A stretch of DNA of 64,000 nt from Pseudomonas sp. P8_229 (GTDB lineage: Bacteria > Pseudomonadota > Gammaproteobacteria > Pseudomonadales > Pseudomonadaceae): NCBI RefSeq assembly GCF_034008635.1, contig NZ_CP125378.1, forward strand, positions 3,782,501-3,846,500, in the 5' to 3' direction. Shown piece after piece: positions 28,247-36,755 of the stretch. The first letter of the stretch is position 1. Each line of letters opens with the position of its first letter. Under the pieces are notes generated by a model. That model saw only the letters and a list, made by a program, of their open reading frames with translations, ran no database searches and was not told the origin of the DNA. A program made the position numbers and the translations under genes.

Positions 28247-29542
28247 ATGCCAGGATCTATCAACCGCATCGCGTGGACGGTGTGGGCGTGCATGGCTGCT
28301 CCGGCGGCCCTCGCGGCCCTGGAAGTCGACGACCTCAAGCCCGATTACGCCGACGCCGAAATCGGCGTGGCCACGGCTCTGCGCCTGCACGGTGACGATC
28401 AGGTCACGCAGAAGGCCATGTATTTCAAAGCCAATCTGGAGGACAACTGGGACGGCGGCTATTACAAGGCCAAGGGCCGGGTGCGCTATGACGCGCGCTA
28501 CGACGGCAACAATCCGTACAGCGAGCGGGCCCGGGAAAAGTACCGCTTCGACGCCGATTGGCGGCATCTGTATGTCGGCCATTCGCTGGGCGACGGTGAA
28601 GTGACGGTCGGCTGGCAACAGGTGGTCTGGGGGCGTGCGGACGAGTTGCGCGTGCTGGATCAGATCAACCCGCTGGACTACCGCGATGGCTTGACCCCGC
28701 TGCTCGAAGACAGCCGCATCGCCGTGCCGATGGTGCGCGTGGCGCAGCCCTTGGGCGAGTGGGAGCTGGAGGCGCTGTGGATCACCGATTTCGTCAAGAA
28801 CCAGCCGCCGGTGGCGGGCAGCGAGTTCGCCGCGCCGCTGTTTGCGGCACCGGATCCCGAGTATTTCCTGCTCGACTCCAAACCCGGTTATGACGGCGAC
28901 AAGGGCTATGGCTACGGCTTGAGTGCCAACGGCCGGATCGGTGCGGTGGATACCAGTTTCGTCGCGCTGAGCGCGCGCCAGCAGGACCCGGTGTACGCCG
29001 TCGAAGGCGTGGCCGATGACGGTCGTACGCGCCTTGAGCGGCAGTTTGCGCGTTACACCATGGGCGGTGCCGGGCTGGCGATCGATGCCGGGCACAGCAT
29101 CGTGGTGCGTAGCGAAGTCGCCTGGTTCGACAACTGGCGCGTGACCAATCCGACCCGCGCCTACGGGGCCGACAGCACCTCGATGGTCAAATCGCTGCTG
29201 GGGGTCGACTACCTGTGGCGTGACTGGCTGATCTCCGCGCAATGGCAGGAGCAGGTGTTGCTCGACTGGCAGGACGGCATGTTGCAGGACAAGCGCGAGC
29301 CGCTGTTCACCCTGTCGGCCGAGGGCACCCATCTACAGGATCGTCTCAAGAGCCGACTGGTGGCGGCCGCCTCGCCGCCGCTCAAGGACAACGCGTTGTT
29401 GCAGGGCATCTTCACCTACAAACCGGTGGACTACATCAAGCTGGGGCTGGAAGTGGACGTGTTCTTCGGCAAGCCCGACAGGGCCTTCGGCGAGTACAGC
29501 AAGCGCGATCAAGTGCGGCTGTCGGCCGGCTATCTGTTTTAA
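28247..29542 (+). CDS. DUF1302-type outer-membrane beta-barrel protein
   Basis: This 431-residue protein has a signal peptide (MAAPAALA near residues 16-24) and alternating amphipathic strands. The DUF1302 core motif is visible as VTVGWQQVVWGRADELRVLDQINPLDYRD. It ends with Phe (AGYLF), as expected for an outer-membrane barrel recognised by the BAM machinery. It starts three bases after the SDR stop and precedes a LolA-like and an MMPL gene, the usual companions of such barrels in lipid-export loci. Inferred role: surface display or passage of the lipid product. A second DUF1302 gene lies at 51899-53854. Confidence 0.85.
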   Translation: MPGSINRIAWTVWACMAAPAALAALEVDDLKPDYADAEIGVATALRLHGDDQVTQKAMYFKANLEDNWDGGYYKAKGRVRYDARYDGNNPYSERAREKYRFDADWRHLYVGHSLGDGEVTVGWQQVVWGRADELRVLDQINPLDYRDGLTPLLEDSRIAVPMVRVAQPLGEWELEALWITDFVKNQPPVAGSEFAAPLFAAPDPEYFLLDSKPGYDGDKGYGYGLSANGRIGAVDTSFVALSARQQDPVYAVEGVADDGRTRLERQFARYTMGGAGLAIDAGHSIVVRSEVAWFDNWRVTNPTRAYGADSTSMVKSLLGVDYLWRDWLISAQWQEQVLLDWQDGMLQDKREPLFTLSAEGTHLQDRLKSRLVAAASPPLKDNALLQGIFTYKPVDYIKLGLEVDVFFGKPDRAFGEYSKRDQVRLSAGYLF

Positions 29543-29614
29543 CCCGTGACGCCTGCCTGCCGCCGGTGGCGCAGGCGCCAATCAATGTACTTATCCGACG
29601 AAAAGGGAATTGCG

Positions 29615-30451
29615 ATGTTGCCACTTTTGAAAAGCCTGACCGCCACCGCGTTGATCCTCACTGGCGTCTGCGCCAGCGCTGCCGATGGCAGCAATGCCGA
29701 TGAAATCGTTCGCCAGGTGCGCGACCGCAATGACGGTAAAAGCTTCATGTCCCAGGTGTCGCTGATTCTCCACGACAAGAAGGGCAATACCCGAGTTCGT
29801 GAGTTCACCTACCTGCAGAAGGACTACCCGGACAGCGACAAATTCAGCATGTATTTCTCCGCGCCAACCGACGTGCGCGATGTTGCGTTCCACATCGAAA
29901 ACCCCCACGAAGCCCTGGGCCTGGAAGACAGCCAGTGGATGTACCTGCCGGTCAGCCGCCAGACCCGTCGGATCTCCACCACCGACAAGCGCGGTTCGTT
30001 CATGGGCAGCGAGTATTCCTATGCCGACCTGGACAAGATCCGGGTCAAGGATTACTCGCAGAAACTCGTCGGCGAGGAGCAGATCAAGGGCCGCGATTGC
30101 TACGTGATCGAGCGTGAACCGGCGTCCCCTGAAGTACTGGCCAAGACCGGTTACAACAAACTCAAGGTGTGGATCGACAAGCAGAACTTCCTGGTCATGC
30201 GCCAGGACTTCTTCGACGTCAAAGGCGTGCTGATCAAGCAGATGCGTACGCAGAAGGTCGAAACCATCGACGCGATCGACAGCGTCGTGCTCAGCGAAAC
30301 CGAGCACTTCATCGATGGCACCCGCTCGGAAATGCGCTTCAACCAATTGCAGTACAACGTCCCGCTGGAAGACCGCCTGTTTACCCAGACCGCGATCAAG
30401 CGCGGCCTGAAAACCGGTGACCTGCCGGAATTTTCCGTGTCTGCCCGCTAA
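29615..30451 (+). CDS. LolA-like periplasmic carrier (outer-membrane lipoprotein-sorting family)
   Basis: This 278-residue protein has a cleavable signal peptide (to about residue 22, CASA). The beta-rich body matches the LolA-like superfamily: FMSQVSLILHDKKGNTRVREF at the start, then MYLPVSRQTRRISTTDKRGSFMGSEYSYADL. These folds carry acyl chains in a hydrophobic groove. The frame is open from 29546, but ATG 29615 after AAAAGGGA gives the signal peptide. Between a barrel and an MMPL transporter it is a good candidate for shuttling the cluster's lipid across the periplasm. Confidence 0.85.
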   Translation: MLPLLKSLTATALILTGVCASAADGSNADEIVRQVRDRNDGKSFMSQVSLILHDKKGNTRVREFTYLQKDYPDSDKFSMYFSAPTDVRDVAFHIENPHEALGLEDSQWMYLPVSRQTRRISTTDKRGSFMGSEYSYADLDKIRVKDYSQKLVGEEQIKGRDCYVIEREPASPEVLAKTGYNKLKVWIDKQNFLVMRQDFFDVKGVLIKQMRTQKVETIDAIDSVVLSETEHFIDGTRSEMRFNQLQYNVPLEDRLFTQTAIKRGLKTGDLPEFSVSAR

Positions 30452-30478
30452 GCGCCGCTCCCGACGACCCTGGAACAC

Positions 30479-33100
30479 ATGATCATGGAAAGATATCTGA
30501 ATTTCGTCGAGCGTTATGCGCGGGCGATTGTTTTCCTGCTGGTGGCGATTACCGCGTATTTCACCTATACGCTGGGCGCGCTGGTTTCGGACACCAACCC
30601 TTATCTGCTCAAGGAAAGCCATCCGGCGCGCAAGACCATCATAGATTTGCAGGGTGAATTCACCGGTACGTTCGACTCGGTGATGGTGGCGCTGAACAAC
30701 CCGCAGACGGTCTTCAACAAGCAGACGCTCAATGCGCTGTTTTCGATGTCGCAGTCGGTGCGCAAGATGATTCTGGCCAACGATGCCGACAAGGAGCAAC
30801 TGGCGCAAATCGTCGGCAAGTACCCGAATGACAGCCGCGCGCAGCTCTTGACCCGGGACATTCTCGAGGATGGTTTTTCCCAGAACGACTACGCCCAGGC
30901 CAAGGCCTTGCGTGACCATGCACAGAGCCAGAACTGGGACTCGCACGATCAGCTGTTCCTGACCTTCCTCGCCGAGCGGATCAACCCGATCCGCGAAATG
31001 GCCTCGATGGGGGATCTGGAAAACATCGTTCTGACCGACGACGGCGAGTTGTTGATCCACAAGACCCTCAACGCCTACGACATGGACCCGGCGGTGGTCG
31101 AGTCGCAGATCATGGGCAACGAGCTGATGGTCGACGGGGTAGTGTCGAAGGACAAGAAAGTCGCGATGCTGGTGGCCGAACTCGGCACCAAACAGGACGA
31201 CGCCCAGGCGCAACTGCGTGCCTATCAGATCGTGCGCGGCATCGTTGCGCAGTATCAGGCCGAGCATCCCGAGTACAAGGACGAGATCTTCATTGCCGGC
31301 ATGCCGATCTTCATCGCGGCCCAGCAGGAAATCATCGACCATGACCTGGCGGTGCTGTTTCCGATCGTGTTTCTGCTGATCACCCTGCTGCTGATGTTCT
31401 TCTTCCGCAAGCCGCTGGGCGTGCTGTTGCCGCTGTTCAATATCCTGTTCTGCACCATCTGGACTCTGGGCCTGATGGCGCTGTTGCGGGTGCCGTTCGA
31501 TCTGTTGACCAGCGTATTGCCGGTGTTTCTGTTCACCATCTGCTGCTCGGACGCCATCCATGTGATGGCCGAATACTACGAGCAGAAAAGCGCCGGCAAG
31601 AGCAACCGCGAGGCCAACCGCGAAACCCAGCGCCTGATGGTGGTCCCGGTGGTGTTGACGACGGTGACGACCATCGCCACGTTCATGATTTCCACTACCA
31701 ACAACATCGTCAGCATCCGCAACTTCGGCGTGTTCATGTCCATCGGCCTGACGGCGGCGCTGATCATTTCGCTGCTGCTGATTCCGGCGTGGATTTCCAT
31801 CTGGGGCAAGGATCAGGCGCCGCAAGCCAAGGTCGAGGCCCACAAGGAATCGATCATCTCGCGTTATCTGGTGGCGTTCTGCGCCTGGATGATCCGCTTT
31901 CGCAAACCGATTCTCATGGTCATGCTGCCGTTGCTGGCGCTGGCCACGGTGTTCACCTTCCGCGTCGATATCGAAGACTCGGGCATCGCCTACTTCAAGC
32001 CGCAAAGTCATATCCGCGTGTCGGACCAGTTCATCAACCACGCCAAGGTCGCGGGCACGGCGCCGGGCTGGATCGCGATTGACAGCAAGGAACCGCGCGG
32101 AGTGCTGACCACCGAAGTGGTGCAGTTCATCGACAAGCTCGACCACTTCATCAAGCAACAACCGAACGTCAGTTACGGCTACTCGCTGGCCACCTACGTC
32201 AAGCGCATGAACCTGGTGCTCAACGACATGAACCCTGATTACCTGCGCGTGCCCAACGCCATGGAAAAGGTGACCTCAGTCAATGACGACGGGCAGGTCG
32301 AGCGTTTTGAAGTGCCGGGCAATTCGCTGATCGAGCAGCACGTGATGCTGTTCGAAAACGGTGGTGGCTCGGACCTGAACAATGTGCTCAACGCCGACTT
32401 CTCCAAGGCCTTGACGCTGTACACCATGACCTCGTCGGTCGCCAGTGATTATCAGGGCATGCTCGATCGCCTCGACGCCTGGCTGCTGGTGAACAAACCG
32501 GCCAACCTGGAGGTGACGCACGCCGGCACGCCGTTGATCTGGACCGGCGTACTGCAGGAGATTACCCAGGGCCAGGTCCTGAGCTTTTCCCTGGCGTTGC
32601 TGGTCGTCACGCTGATGATGATGTACTGGCTGAAGTCGGTACGGCTCGGCATCCTCGGCATGTTGACCTTGCTGACCACCTCGGTAACGGTCTACGGCTT
32701 CATGTTCCTGTTCAACATCGAACTGAACATCGGCACGACGCTGGTGACGTTCCTGGTGGTGGGCGTGGTCGATTACGCGGTGCACCTGCTGTCGCGCATC
32801 AAGTTGCTGGTGCAGCAGGGCATCGAAATCGATGCGGCCATCCTGCAGGCCATGCACAGCGTTGGCCGCTCGACGGTGATCAACGTGGTGATCTTCTCCG
32901 TGGGCTTCATGGCGCTGCTGTTTTCCGACTTCAAGCCGATTGTCGACCTGGGGGCGCTGGTGGCGATGGCACTGTTTTCCAGCGGCGTCATGACCATTGT
33001 CCTGGTGACGCTGGTGTCGCCGTGGTTCTTTGCGGCGATTGCGCCGGTTGCCCGACCTGCTCAAGGGCAACCTGTGGTCGGCGAGACAGTGGCGGGCTGA
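30479..33100 (+). CDS. MMPL/RND-family lipid exporter
   Basis: This 873-residue inner-membrane protein has the RND two-fold layout: a first membrane helix (about 15-35), a large periplasmic loop, a bundle of five helices, then the pattern repeated. Polar residues inside transmembrane helices mark the proton relay: ICCSDAIHV in the first half and VGVVDYAVHLL in the second, typical of MMPL/HpnN-like hopanoid and lipid exporters. Length fits HpnN-type proteins (about 850-880 aa). It is the last gene of the cluster and 27 bases after the LolA-like gene. Inferred cargo: the amine lipid made by the upstream enzymes. The alternative ATG two codons in (30485) is equally possible. Confidence 0.88.
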   Translation: MIMERYLNFVERYARAIVFLLVAITAYFTYTLGALVSDTNPYLLKESHPARKTIIDLQGEFTGTFDSVMVALNNPQTVFNKQTLNALFSMSQSVRKMILANDADKEQLAQIVGKYPNDSRAQLLTRDILEDGFSQNDYAQAKALRDHAQSQNWDSHDQLFLTFLAERINPIREMASMGDLENIVLTDDGELLIHKTLNAYDMDPAVVESQIMGNELMVDGVVSKDKKVAMLVAELGTKQDDAQAQLRAYQIVRGIVAQYQAEHPEYKDEIFIAGMPIFIAAQQEIIDHDLAVLFPIVFLLITLLLMFFFRKPLGVLLPLFNILFCTIWTLGLMALLRVPFDLLTSVLPVFLFTICCSDAIHVMAEYYEQKSAGKSNREANRETQRLMVVPVVLTTVTTIATFMISTTNNIVSIRNFGVFMSIGLTAALIISLLLIPAWISIWGKDQAPQAKVEAHKESIISRYLVAFCAWMIRFRKPILMVMLPLLALATVFTFRVDIEDSGIAYFKPQSHIRVSDQFINHAKVAGTAPGWIAIDSKEPRGVLTTEVVQFIDKLDHFIKQQPNVSYGYSLATYVKRMNLVLNDMNPDYLRVPNAMEKVTSVNDDGQVERFEVPGNSLIEQHVMLFENGGGSDLNNVLNADFSKALTLYTMTSSVASDYQGMLDRLDAWLLVNKPANLEVTHAGTPLIWTGVLQEITQGQVLSFSLALLVVTLMMMYWLKSVRLGILGMLTLLTTSVTVYGFMFLFNIELNIGTTLVTFLVVGVVDYAVHLLSRIKLLVQQGIEIDAAILQAMHSVGRSTVINVVIFSVGFMALLFSDFKPIVDLGALVAMALFSSGVMTIVLVTLVSPWFFAAIAPVARPAQGQPVVGETVAG

Positions 33101-33141
33101 GCGCTGATACGCCGGGGCCGCTGGCCCTGATACGACAGGCG

Positions 33142-33170
33142 AACCCTGTCATGCGCCGCAACAGGGTTTT
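33142..33170 (+). terminator. Weak terminator-like hairpin after the MMPL gene
   Basis: AACCCTGT (33142-33149) pairs with ACAGGGTT (33161-33168) across an 11-base loop and is followed by TTC rather than a long T-run. It lies between the end of the lipid cluster and the stop of the convergent MerR gene. Confidence 0.45.
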
Positions 33171-33580
33171 CAGTTCAGCGTAGCGCCCGGGTTTTTTTCC
33201 CCCTGCCGGGCGATGCGCTCGAACTGACATTCCTGTCGAGCTTCGTGCAGATTGTTTTCGAACGCTTCAAGACCATCGTACAACTGCTGCAAATCGCCGA
33301 TCTGGGCCACCAGTTCGGCTTTTTTCTGGGCGATGGCATGCTCGGCCATGTCCCACGGGAATTCGTCGCCGCGGTAGTTGTTCAGGATCACCTGCAGCTC
33401 CTTGAGCTTGAAGCCCAATTGCTGGGCGCATTTGATGAACGTCAGCACTTCGACGCTCTCCTGGCTGTAGATACGGTATTTGCCTTCACGCTTGGGCTGC
33501 GGCAGCAGGCCGATTTCCTCGTAATGGCGAATGCTTTTGACTGTGGTGCCCGACAGCTGGGCGGCTTTGCCGATATACAT
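33170..33580 (-). CDS. MerR-family transcriptional regulator
   Basis: This 136-residue regulator starts with the MerR winged helix (IGKAAQLSGTTVKSIRHYEEIGLLPQPKREGKYRIYS). A coiled-coil dimerisation helix of about 50 residues follows, and then a short tail with a single cysteine in RQECQFER. There is no SoxR-type cysteine cluster and no mercury-type triad, so the signal is not recognisable. It lies 199 bases downstream of a flavodoxin-fold oxidoreductase gene on the same strand, with its own promoter-like element at 33646-33677. Confidence 0.9.
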   Translation of the reverse strand: MYIGKAAQLSGTTVKSIRHYEEIGLLPQPKREGKYRIYSQESVEVLTFIKCAQQLGFKLKELQVILNNYRGDEFPWDMAEHAIAQKKAELVAQIGDLQQLYDGLEAFENNLHEARQECQFERIARQGEKNPGATLN

Positions 33581-33645
33581 AAAGATCCGTCTCGATGATC
33601 AAACAGGGCGTAGCGGGACCAGGTTTGAGGCCTGATCGGCGGGCG

Positions 33646-33677
33646 ATTATAGGGTGAATAGCATCGGTAGGTTGCAA
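33646..33677 (-). promoter_or_regulatory. Promoter-like element with 20-bp spacer upstream of the merR-family gene
   Basis: Read on the minus strand, TTGCAA (33672-33677) and a perfect TATAAT (33646-33651) are separated by 20 bases. Overlong 19-20-bp spacers are characteristic of promoters that MerR-family proteins remodel, so autoregulation of the downstream regulator is plausible. Confidence 0.5.
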
Positions 33678-33779
33678 CTCTGCGTAAATGACGCGCACAG
33701 CTGACGGACGGGCTCGGTGAGAGCCCGTGGAGGGACTGACGGCGTCGGCTGCGCCGTCAGGTGAACAGGTGCGGCTGGA

Positions 33780-34355
33780 TCAGAACGCGGCGCTGGCCCG
33801 GGCCTTCTCCAGCCAGTTGTCGCGCTGGTCGGGTTTGGACCCGATCATGGGACCGAACGTCAGGGTCTTGATGGGCTTGATGCCACAGAACTCCAACGTG
33901 GTCTTGCGTACCTGGTGCAGTCCCGGCATGCCGTAGAACCATTTGTAGTACCAGTACGGCGTGTCCATGGTCACCAGCAAATGTGCCGTGCGGCCCTTGA
34001 GCAGTTTGTCCGGGAAGGCTTTGCCCTCGCGGTACTTGAAGGCAAATCCGGGCAGGAAGATGCGATCCAGGAAGCCCTTCATCAAGGCCGGAATTCCGCC
34101 CCACCAGATCGGATAAACGAAGGTCAGGTGCTCGGCCCAGGTGATGTCGGCCTGCGCCTGCAGCAGATCCGGCTCCAGTGGTTGAATCTTGTTGTAACCC
34201 TCGTGCAGGACCGGGTCGAAATCCAGCGCATCCAGGCGCATGAGACGCACGTCATGCCCGGCGTCTTTGGCCGCCTGAACGTAGGTATCGCTCAATGCTC
34301 CGCAAAAACTGTCGTTGGAGGGGTGACCCAGAATCACGAGCATTCGTTTGCTCAT
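33780..34355 (-). CDS. NAD(P)H-dependent flavodoxin-fold oxidoreductase (NQO1/MdaB-like)
   Basis: This 191-residue protein is of the Flavodoxin_2 family, FMN/FAD quinone reductases that use NAD(P)H for two-electron reduction. It starts MSKRMLVILGHPSNDSFC. It has the family block FVYPIWWGGIPALMKGFLDRIFLPGFAFKY, then LLVTMDTPYWYYKW and FCGIKPIKTLTFGPM. ATG 34355 with AGGAG eight bases upstream is preferred to the longer frame beginning at 34382. The MerR-type gene downstream may regulate it. Substrate unknown; a quinone or electrophile detoxification role is typical of the family. Confidence 0.87.
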   Translation of the reverse strand: MSKRMLVILGHPSNDSFCGALSDTYVQAAKDAGHDVRLMRLDALDFDPVLHEGYNKIQPLEPDLLQAQADITWAEHLTFVYPIWWGGIPALMKGFLDRIFLPGFAFKYREGKAFPDKLLKGRTAHLLVTMDTPYWYYKWFYGMPGLHQVRKTTLEFCGIKPIKTLTFGPMIGSKPDQRDNWLEKARASAAF

Positions 34356-34410
34356 CGTGTGTACTCCTGAAAAGAAGCTCACAGCTTAGAGTCTGCCCCT
34401 AGCGGTAGAG

Positions 34411-35292
34411 TCAAGGCGTCAACGCATTCAGCAGGGCCTGGGCATAGGCTGGCAGTTGCGCGAAATTGCGCGCACAAAGATGCAGCGTGCGGTTGGCCCA
34501 GGCGTCGTCCAGCGGCACGCAGGTAAACGTGTCTGTCGAGGGCCAGCGCTCAACCGCTACCCGGGGCACAATCGCCAGTCCCACCCCGCGCGCGACCATG
34601 CGCATGAGGCCATCGAAACCGTCAGCGCGAATCCGGATCGCCATGCGCTGACCGACGTGCAGCGCCTGTTCCTCCAGATGAATCGCCAGCGCACTGTCGG
34701 TGCCCAGGGCCACGTAGTCATGGGCCAGGGTTTGCGCGAAGGTAAGCGAAAGGCTTGCGGCCAGCGGATGGCCGTGCGGCACGATCAGCACCAGCGGATC
34801 GGCGCGAAACACCACGGTCTGCAAATCGTGGGTATCGACCGCGTCGGACACGATTCCCAGATCGGCCGCGCCTTGCCGCAGGGCGTGGGTGATGCGGGCG
34901 CTGGGCAACTCTTGCAGATCAATGTCGAGGTTGGGATGGTCGCGCAGAAAGTCTGCCAGTACTTCCGGCAGGTATTCGGTGATGGCCGTGGTGTTGCACA
35001 ACAGGCGTACTTGACCTTTGGCGCCCTGGGCGTAGTCAGCCAGATCCTGCTGCAGGCGTTCGGCCTGTTGCAGGAGGATTCGCGCGTGTTGCGCCAGTGC
35101 TTTGCCGGCGGGCGTCGGAGTCACGCCACGGCGCCCGCGTTGCAGGAAGTCAGTGCCCAGCGAGGCTTCCATGGCACGGATCCGCGCACTCGCGGCGGCG
35201 AGCGAAAGATGACTGCGGGCGGCGCCGGCGGTGATGTTGCCGGTGTCGATAATGTGCAGGTAGAGGCGCAGGTCGGTGAGGTCGAAGTGCAT
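34411..35292 (-). CDS. LysR-family transcriptional regulator
   Basis: This 293-residue LysR protein has its helix-turn-helix near residues 10-65 (GNITAGAARSHLSLAAASARIRAMEASLG) and a standard effector domain ending in LPAYAQALLNALTP. ATG 35292 (MHFDLTDLRLYLHIID) gives the usual start; the open frame upstream reaches into a REPIN. It is divergent from a TauE/SafE permease gene at 35505, the expected target, with the REPIN between them. Confidence 0.9.
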   Translation of the reverse strand: MHFDLTDLRLYLHIIDTGNITAGAARSHLSLAAASARIRAMEASLGTDFLQRGRRGVTPTPAGKALAQHARILLQQAERLQQDLADYAQGAKGQVRLLCNTTAITEYLPEVLADFLRDHPNLDIDLQELPSARITHALRQGAADLGIVSDAVDTHDLQTVVFRADPLVLIVPHGHPLAASLSLTFAQTLAHDYVALGTDSALAIHLEEQALHVGQRMAIRIRADGFDGLMRMVARGVGLAIVPRVAVERWPSTDTFTCVPLDDAWANRTLHLCARNFAQLPAYAQALLNALTP

Positions 35293-35330
35293 GGGCAGCC
35301 TCAAATTTTGTAGGGGCAGGACTGGCCCTA

Positions 35331-35400
35331 TCGCGAGCAGGCTCACTCCTACATTGGATCGGTGGTGAACACAAACCTGTAGGAGTGAGCCTGCTCGCGA
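35331..35400. repeat. REPIN: two inverted REP copies between lysR and the TauE/SafE gene
   Basis: Two 23-base REP sequences (35331-35353 and 35378-35400) in opposite orientation share the core TAGGAGTGAGCCTGCTCGCG and flank a 24-base spacer. The same REP family recurs at 50342-50430 and 53879-53968. Confidence 0.88.
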
Positions 35401-35504
35401 TGAGGCCGGCCGCTTCAATGAATCATTCAGCCTCTTGCACTGGCAGAGGCAGTCTCAGTATATGGCAGATTTTCAACCCGCCACCCCAGGTGCACAGTAG
35501 CACC

Positions 35505-36269
35505 ATGAACACACTCGCAGACTTCTATCAAAACCTCGGTATGGCCTTGTCTTTACTGGTCATGGTCACCTTCATCATGGCCGGCCTGATCAAGGGCGTG
35601 ATCGGCCTTGGCCTGCCCACTGTCGCCATGGGCCTGCTCGGTCTGGCTATGGCACCGTCGCAGGCAGCAGCATTGCTGATCATTCCGGCAACGCTGACCA
35701 ACCTCTGGCAACTGGCGTTCGGCGGGCACTTGAAAGGTCTGATCAAACGCCTGTGGTCGATGCTGCTGATGATTTTCCTCGGCACCGCAGTCGGCACGTT
35801 GGCGATCGGCATGGCAGGCGGGCATTGGGTGGTGCGCGGGCTGGGCGCGGCATTGCTGCTCTATGCGTTGAGCGGGTTGCTGCTGCCGACGCTGCACTTC
35901 CGCCCTCGGCATGAGTCGTGGCTCGGTCCAGTGTGCGGGGTGATCACCGGCATCATCACCTCGGCCACCGGCGTGTTCGTGATTCCGGCGGTGCCGTATC
36001 TGCAAGCGCTGGGCTTGAACCGTGATCAGTTGGTGCAGGCGCTGGGCCTGTCATTCACTGTTTCGACCCTGGCGCTGGCCGGCGGCCTGTTCTGGCGCGG
36101 TGCGCTGGGCGGTGGCGAGTTGAGTGCCTCGCTGCTGGCGCTGGTCCCGGCGATGCTGGGCATGTGGCTCGGCCAATGGTTGCGCCAGCGGATCAGCGCC
36201 GTGCTGTTCAAGCGGGTGTTTTTTCTCGGACTGGGCGCGCTCGGTGCCCATCTGCTGATCAGCGGTTAG
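35505..36269 (+). CDS. TauE/SafE-family sulfite/anion exporter-like permease
   Basis: This 254-residue integral membrane protein has about seven to eight hydrophobic helices. The TauE/SafE (DUF81) signature is seen near the start (TFIMAGLIKGVIGLGLPTVAMG) and again in the second half (CGVITGIITSATGVFVIPAVPYLQALGL). These proteins move small organic or sulfur anions across the inner membrane; the substrate here is unknown. ATG 35505 is chosen over upstream in-frame starts because those lie in the REPIN. The gene ends inside the last bases of the convergent monooxygenase gene (11-base overlap). Confidence 0.88.
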   Translation: MNTLADFYQNLGMALSLLVMVTFIMAGLIKGVIGLGLPTVAMGLLGLAMAPSQAAALLIIPATLTNLWQLAFGGHLKGLIKRLWSMLLMIFLGTAVGTLAIGMAGGHWVVRGLGAALLLYALSGLLLPTLHFRPRHESWLGPVCGVITGIITSATGVFVIPAVPYLQALGLNRDQLVQALGLSFTVSTLALAGGLFWRGALGGGELSASLLALVPAMLGMWLGQWLRQRISAVLFKRVFFLGLGALGAHLLISG

Positions 36270-36573
36270 CCGACGACGCGCTGAGCATGTCGATCCGACG
36301 GATATCGAAATCACGCTCCAGATACGCCATGCGGTTGTCGAAAAACTCCCGCATGTGCGGCAGGTTCGAGTGCACGTCCAGGTGCGCCTGGCTTTCCCAG
36401 ATCTCGTAGAAGATGAACAGCGTCGGGTCTTCCTTGTCGCGCAGCATGTGGTACTCGATGCAGCCGGGTTCGGCGCGGCTCGGTTCGACGTAGGCGCGAA
36501 ACAGCGCTTCGAAAGCCTCGGCTTTCTCCGGGCGGGTCTTGGCGTGCAGGATGAAACCGTGGCGTTCACTCAT
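36259..36573 (-). CDS. Antibiotic biosynthesis monooxygenase-domain protein (YgiN-like)
   Basis: This 104-residue single ABM domain (dimeric alpha+beta barrel) shows FILHAKTRPEKAEAFEALF, CIEYHMLRDKEDPTLFIFYEIWES and LPHMREFFDNRMAYLE. Related small proteins oxidise quinols or are paired with quinone reductases. It is divergent from the MdaB-like reductase at 36756, which supports a quinone-cycling role. ATG 36573 has GAGGAG eight bases upstream; a TTG codon just before is not needed. Confidence 0.87.
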   Translation of the reverse strand: MSERHGFILHAKTRPEKAEAFEALFRAYVEPSRAEPGCIEYHMLRDKEDPTLFIFYEIWESQAHLDVHSNLPHMREFFDNRMAYLERDFDIRRIDMLSASSANR

Positions 36574-36755
36574 CAAAACAACTCCTCAAATGCAGATGGC
36601 CGAGAATGCTATTGCAACAATCGGCATTCGATTCGTGCTTTTTGATCAAATGTATTTTGCGCCGACGCGGCTTATTCCGCGCGAGATGGATCGTTAACCT
36701 GACGCCATTCCTGTTCCCATCTTTCTCCAGCCCAATGGCTGCGCGAGGCGTTCTC

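Noticed and set aside
28247..29542. Alginate-type or porin-specific function for the first DUF1302 protein
   Set aside because: Only the general barrel and DUF1302 motif are visible. Nothing supports a sugar substrate.
29591..32161. 856-codon open frame on the minus strand
   Set aside because: It is antisense to the LolA-like and MMPL genes, with no recognisable domain and shadow-type His/Gln/Arg composition.
18400..33100. Aryl-polyene, dialkylresorcinol or polyyne cluster
   Set aside because: No aromatic starter enzymes, DarA/DarB-type genes, desaturases or dehydratases are present. Only the KS/CLF and export logic is shared.
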